From: an uncultured Cytophagaceae bacterium | GTDB lineage: Bacteria; Bacteroidota; Bacteroidia; Cytophagales; Spirosomataceae | Length of the DNA stretch: 16,483 nt | Direction: 5' to 3' | Assembly (NCBI GenBank): GCA_938008575.1 | Contig: CALLKB010000106.1 | Location: 1-16,483 of the forward strand | In this document: positions 14,832 through 16,483 of the stretch, in pieces | Layout of the letters: each line of letters begins with the position of its first letter | Numbering within the stretch: the stretch's first letter is position 1 | Program-made: the position numbers and the translations under genes | The notes under the pieces: model-generated | What the model saw: the letters and a program-made list of their open reading frames with translations, nothing else | Databases searched by the model: none | What the model was told of the DNA's origin: nothing

Positions 14832-15246
14832 TTCCGATGTATTTCCCTTTTTGTTGGGTCAAAATTAGGTCCAACAAATTCTCGCCCACATTGGGATACA
14901 TGATTACTTGTGCGATTTGCTCAATGGGCATCCATAAAACCTCCATGGCACTCGTTTCAGCCGCTTGCAATTCCGGAATACCCGCAAGTAATTCACCTTC
15001 AAAAAGAATATGCAACACATCATCGCGTTGCTCGTTTCCACTTACTTGGCCCATAAGCAGCATGTCGCCAACCTCTACATCGATGCCTAATTCTTCCATG
15101 CACTCGCGGGCGATTGTTTCACTCAGTAATTCGCTTGGATCTGGATTTCCACCTGGAAGGTTATAGATAAATTGTTCCCCGTACTGATATTTCATCACGA
15201 GTAAATGATTGTTTTCAATTAACACTAGGGCTGGTCTGCAACGCAT
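14806..15246 (-). CDS. NUDIX hydrolase
   Basis: A 146-residue NUDIX-fold hydrolase, acting on a nucleoside diphosphate linked to another group. The NUDIX box is complete from Gly33 to Ile55: G-x5-E39-x7-R47-E48-C-x-E51-E52-x-G54-I, with the metal-binding REx2EE helix intact; the only deviation is Cys49 at a usually aliphatic position. The N-terminal strand MRCRPALVLIENNHLLVMK and the LPGG lead-in to the box are standard. Substrate could be a nucleotide sugar, ADP-ribose, oxidised nucleotide or dinucleotide; nothing visible picks one. It sits between a convergent symporter gene and the divergent Nif3-like gene. Confidence 0.9.
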   Translation of the reverse strand: MRCRPALVLIENNHLLVMKYQYGEQFIYNLPGGNPDPSELLSETIARECMEELGIDVEVGDMLLMGQVSGNEQRDDVLHILFEGELLAGIPELQAAETSAMEVLWMPIEQIAQVIMYPNVGENLLDLILTQQKGKYIGTIQQPWLA

Positions 15247-15294
15247 AAATTAGGGTAATACATCTTTAAATTAACATTATTTTTCGAATTGTCC

Positions 15295-15302
15295 TACCTT
15301 TG
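15295..15302 (+). promoter_or_regulatory. Predicted -7 box of the Nif3-like gene
   Basis: TACCTTTG is an exact TAnnTTTG match ending 19 bases before the ATG at 15322. The -33 region reads TTA (15271-15273), 21 bases upstream, so it is a partial match. The box also argues against a TTG start at 15289, since that codon would precede the promoter. Confidence 0.5.
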
Positions 15303-15321
15303 CAATGCTAAAACCTGCCAA

Positions 15322-16416
15322 ATGACCGTTCAAGACGTTTGCAATTCCATGGAAACATGGGCGCCATTAAGTTGGCAAGAATCCTATGACAACGCCGGAC
15401 TACTCTGCGGAAGTCGATCACAAGCCGTATCCGGTGTTCTCATCAGCCTGGATTGCACGGAAGCCGTTGTCCAAGAAGCGATTGCGAAAGGCTGCAACAT
15501 GATTGTGGCCCACCATCCCATCGTGTTTAAAGGATTAAAATCCTTGACTGGCAAAGATTATGTGGAGCGCACGATGATTTTGGCCATCAAAAACGATGTG
15601 GCGATCTACGCAAGTCATACCAATTTAGATCATGCGCCGAAGGGAGTTAGTTACCAATTAGCCCAAACTCTAGGCTTGGTCAATGGACAAGTATTACGCC
15701 CATTTAAGCAAGCCTTAAAGCAATTAACCTACTTCGTCCCTAGCGATGCCGCTGAAATGACTCGGACAGCTTTACACGCAGCTGGAGCGGGCAATATAGG
15801 TAATTATTCCGACTGCAGTTTTAGTCAAACGGGGATTGGCCGATTTACACCGAATGAAGCTGCGAATCCAACGATTGGGGAAAATAATCAAGCGGAGGCA
15901 GTCAAAGAGGATCAGGTACAAATGATTTTTCCATCACATTTGGAAAACAGTATTATTCAAGCGTTGAAATCCGCGCATCCCTATGAGGAGGTGGCCTATT
16001 TTATTCAAGCCTTAGATAATACGTGGGATGAAGTGGGATCTGGCTACATCGCTGAATTACCTACGGAGATGGACTCAGTTGCGTTCAGTGCTTATTTGAA
16101 AGGGCAATTAGGGTTAAAGCATTTCCGACATACAGCCTGGCTGGGTAAACCCATTAAACACATTGCACTATGTGGTGGAGCGGGAAGTTTTTTACTTAAG
16201 GACGCAATTAAAGCAGGCGCGGATGTATTTATCAGTGGGGATTTCAAATATCATGAATTCTTTGATGCGGAAAATCATTGCACCATTTGCGATATAGGCC
16301 ATTATGAATCTGAAGTCATGATAAAGGATGCAATCCATGCTTATTTATCAAATAATTTTAGTACTTTTGCCGTTCTGAAAAGTATGACCAACAGCAATCC
16401 TGTGAGTTATGCTTAA
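15322..16416 (+). CDS. Nif3-like dinuclear metal center protein (GTP cyclohydrolase I type 2 homologue)
   Basis: A 364-residue protein of the Nif3/YbgI family: ring-forming proteins with a two-metal site, of uncertain cellular role. Metal-ligand motifs are VAHHPIVFKG (His64, His65), SHTNLDHAPKG (His99, Asp103) and, near the C-terminus, DIGHYESE (His327, Glu329). The block CGGAGSFLLKDAIKAGADVFISGDFKYHE-like (284-311) is typical. The middle (about 130-235) is the inserted PII/CutA-like domain of the long form, with GIGRFTPNEAANPTIGE and HPYEEVAY. The ATG at 15322 begins MTVQDVCNSMETWAPLSWQE, which fits family N-termini; an earlier TTG would lie upstream of the promoter box. The next gene starts 38 bases downstream on the same strand and is probably co-transcribed. 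Confidence 0.93.
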   Translation: MTVQDVCNSMETWAPLSWQESYDNAGLLCGSRSQAVSGVLISLDCTEAVVQEAIAKGCNMIVAHHPIVFKGLKSLTGKDYVERTMILAIKNDVAIYASHTNLDHAPKGVSYQLAQTLGLVNGQVLRPFKQALKQLTYFVPSDAAEMTRTALHAAGAGNIGNYSDCSFSQTGIGRFTPNEAANPTIGENNQAEAVKEDQVQMIFPSHLENSIIQALKSAHPYEEVAYFIQALDNTWDEVGSGYIAELPTEMDSVAFSAYLKGQLGLKHFRHTAWLGKPIKHIALCGGAGSFLLKDAIKAGADVFISGDFKYHEFFDAENHCTICDIGHYESEVMIKDAIHAYLSNNFSTFAVLKSMTNSNPVSYA

Positions 16417-16454
16417 TTTTAGAGCGAATTAATAATTCAAACGCAACAAGAAGA

Positions 16455-16483
16455 ATGGCTACAGTTACCGAAACTACAATTGC
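16455..16483 (+). CDS. Start of next gene, possibly a C4-type zinc-ribbon protein (partial)
   Basis: Only nine codons are in view, beginning ATG GCT ACA with product MATVTETTI. An AAGAAG stretch just upstream could serve as a weak ribosome site. In Bacteroidota the gene after the Nif3-family gene is commonly a coiled-coil protein with a C-terminal C4 zinc ribbon, and the short N-terminus is compatible with that. The identification rests on gene order, not on domain evidence. Confidence 0.5.

Noticed and set aside
16426..16438. GAATT-AAT-AATTC dyad after the Nif3-like gene as a terminator
   Set aside because: The stem is five AT-rich pairs with no T tract, and the next gene on the same strand starts 16 bases later.
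1..16483. Mobile elements, CRISPR arrays, tRNA or rRNA genes
   Set aside because: I found no transposase, integrase, repeat-spacer pattern, terminal repeats or cloverleaf-like sequence; gene content is chromosomal core throughout.

Overview
The window looks like chromosomal core DNA of a free-living member of the Bacteroidota, probably Cytophagales; I cannot place it more finely. Support comes from the recurring TAnnTTTG boxes upstream of genes (the -7 element of Bacteroidota promoters), weak or absent Shine-Dalgarno sequences, and gene families typical of the phylum: a gluconate 2-dehydrogenase subunit 3 / GMC oxidoreductase pair, a DUF1080 protein, a PDZ-fused aspartyl protease, and the long Nif3-family protein followed by what looks like a zinc-ribbon gene. 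I see no mobile elements, CRISPR array, tRNA, rRNA or phage genes, and no gene-free stretch longer than about 140 bases.

Layout, left to right: the 3' end of an oligopeptidase B-type S9 peptidase (+); prmC (-); a three-gene run (+) of gluconate 2-dehydrogenase subunit 3-like protein, GMC oxidoreductase and SMP-30/gluconolactonase; a DUF1080 protein (-); rimO (+); a MoeB/ThiF-like E1 enzyme with a rhodanese domain (-); rpmB (-); a membrane-anchored endonuclease/exonuclease/phosphatase protein (+); a PDZ aspartyl protease (-); an APC-type amino acid permease (+); dacB (PBP4) (-); a sodium:solute symporter (+); a NUDIX hydrolase (-); a Nif3-like protein (+); and the first codons of the next gene.

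The strands alternate almost gene by gene, giving six divergent promoter regions and six convergent gene pairs. Five of the six convergent pairs overlap inside their coding ends, by 4 to 26 bases; only the SMP-30/DUF1080 pair is separated, by a strong bidirectional terminator.

The most coherent functional unit is at 1.4-5.5 kb. The GMC enzyme carries a C-x5-C-x3-C pattern like the [3Fe-4S] site of bacterial FAD glucose dehydrogenases. Its small partner has a twin-arginine-type leader. The neighbours are a secreted SMP-30 lactonase-fold protein and a secreted DUF1080 protein, a family now named 3-keto-disaccharide hydrolase. Together they suggest envelope-located oxidation of sugars or glycosides followed by hydrolysis. 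The remaining genes are mostly housekeeping: translation-factor and ribosomal protein modification, sulfur transfer, peptidoglycan trimming and solute uptake.
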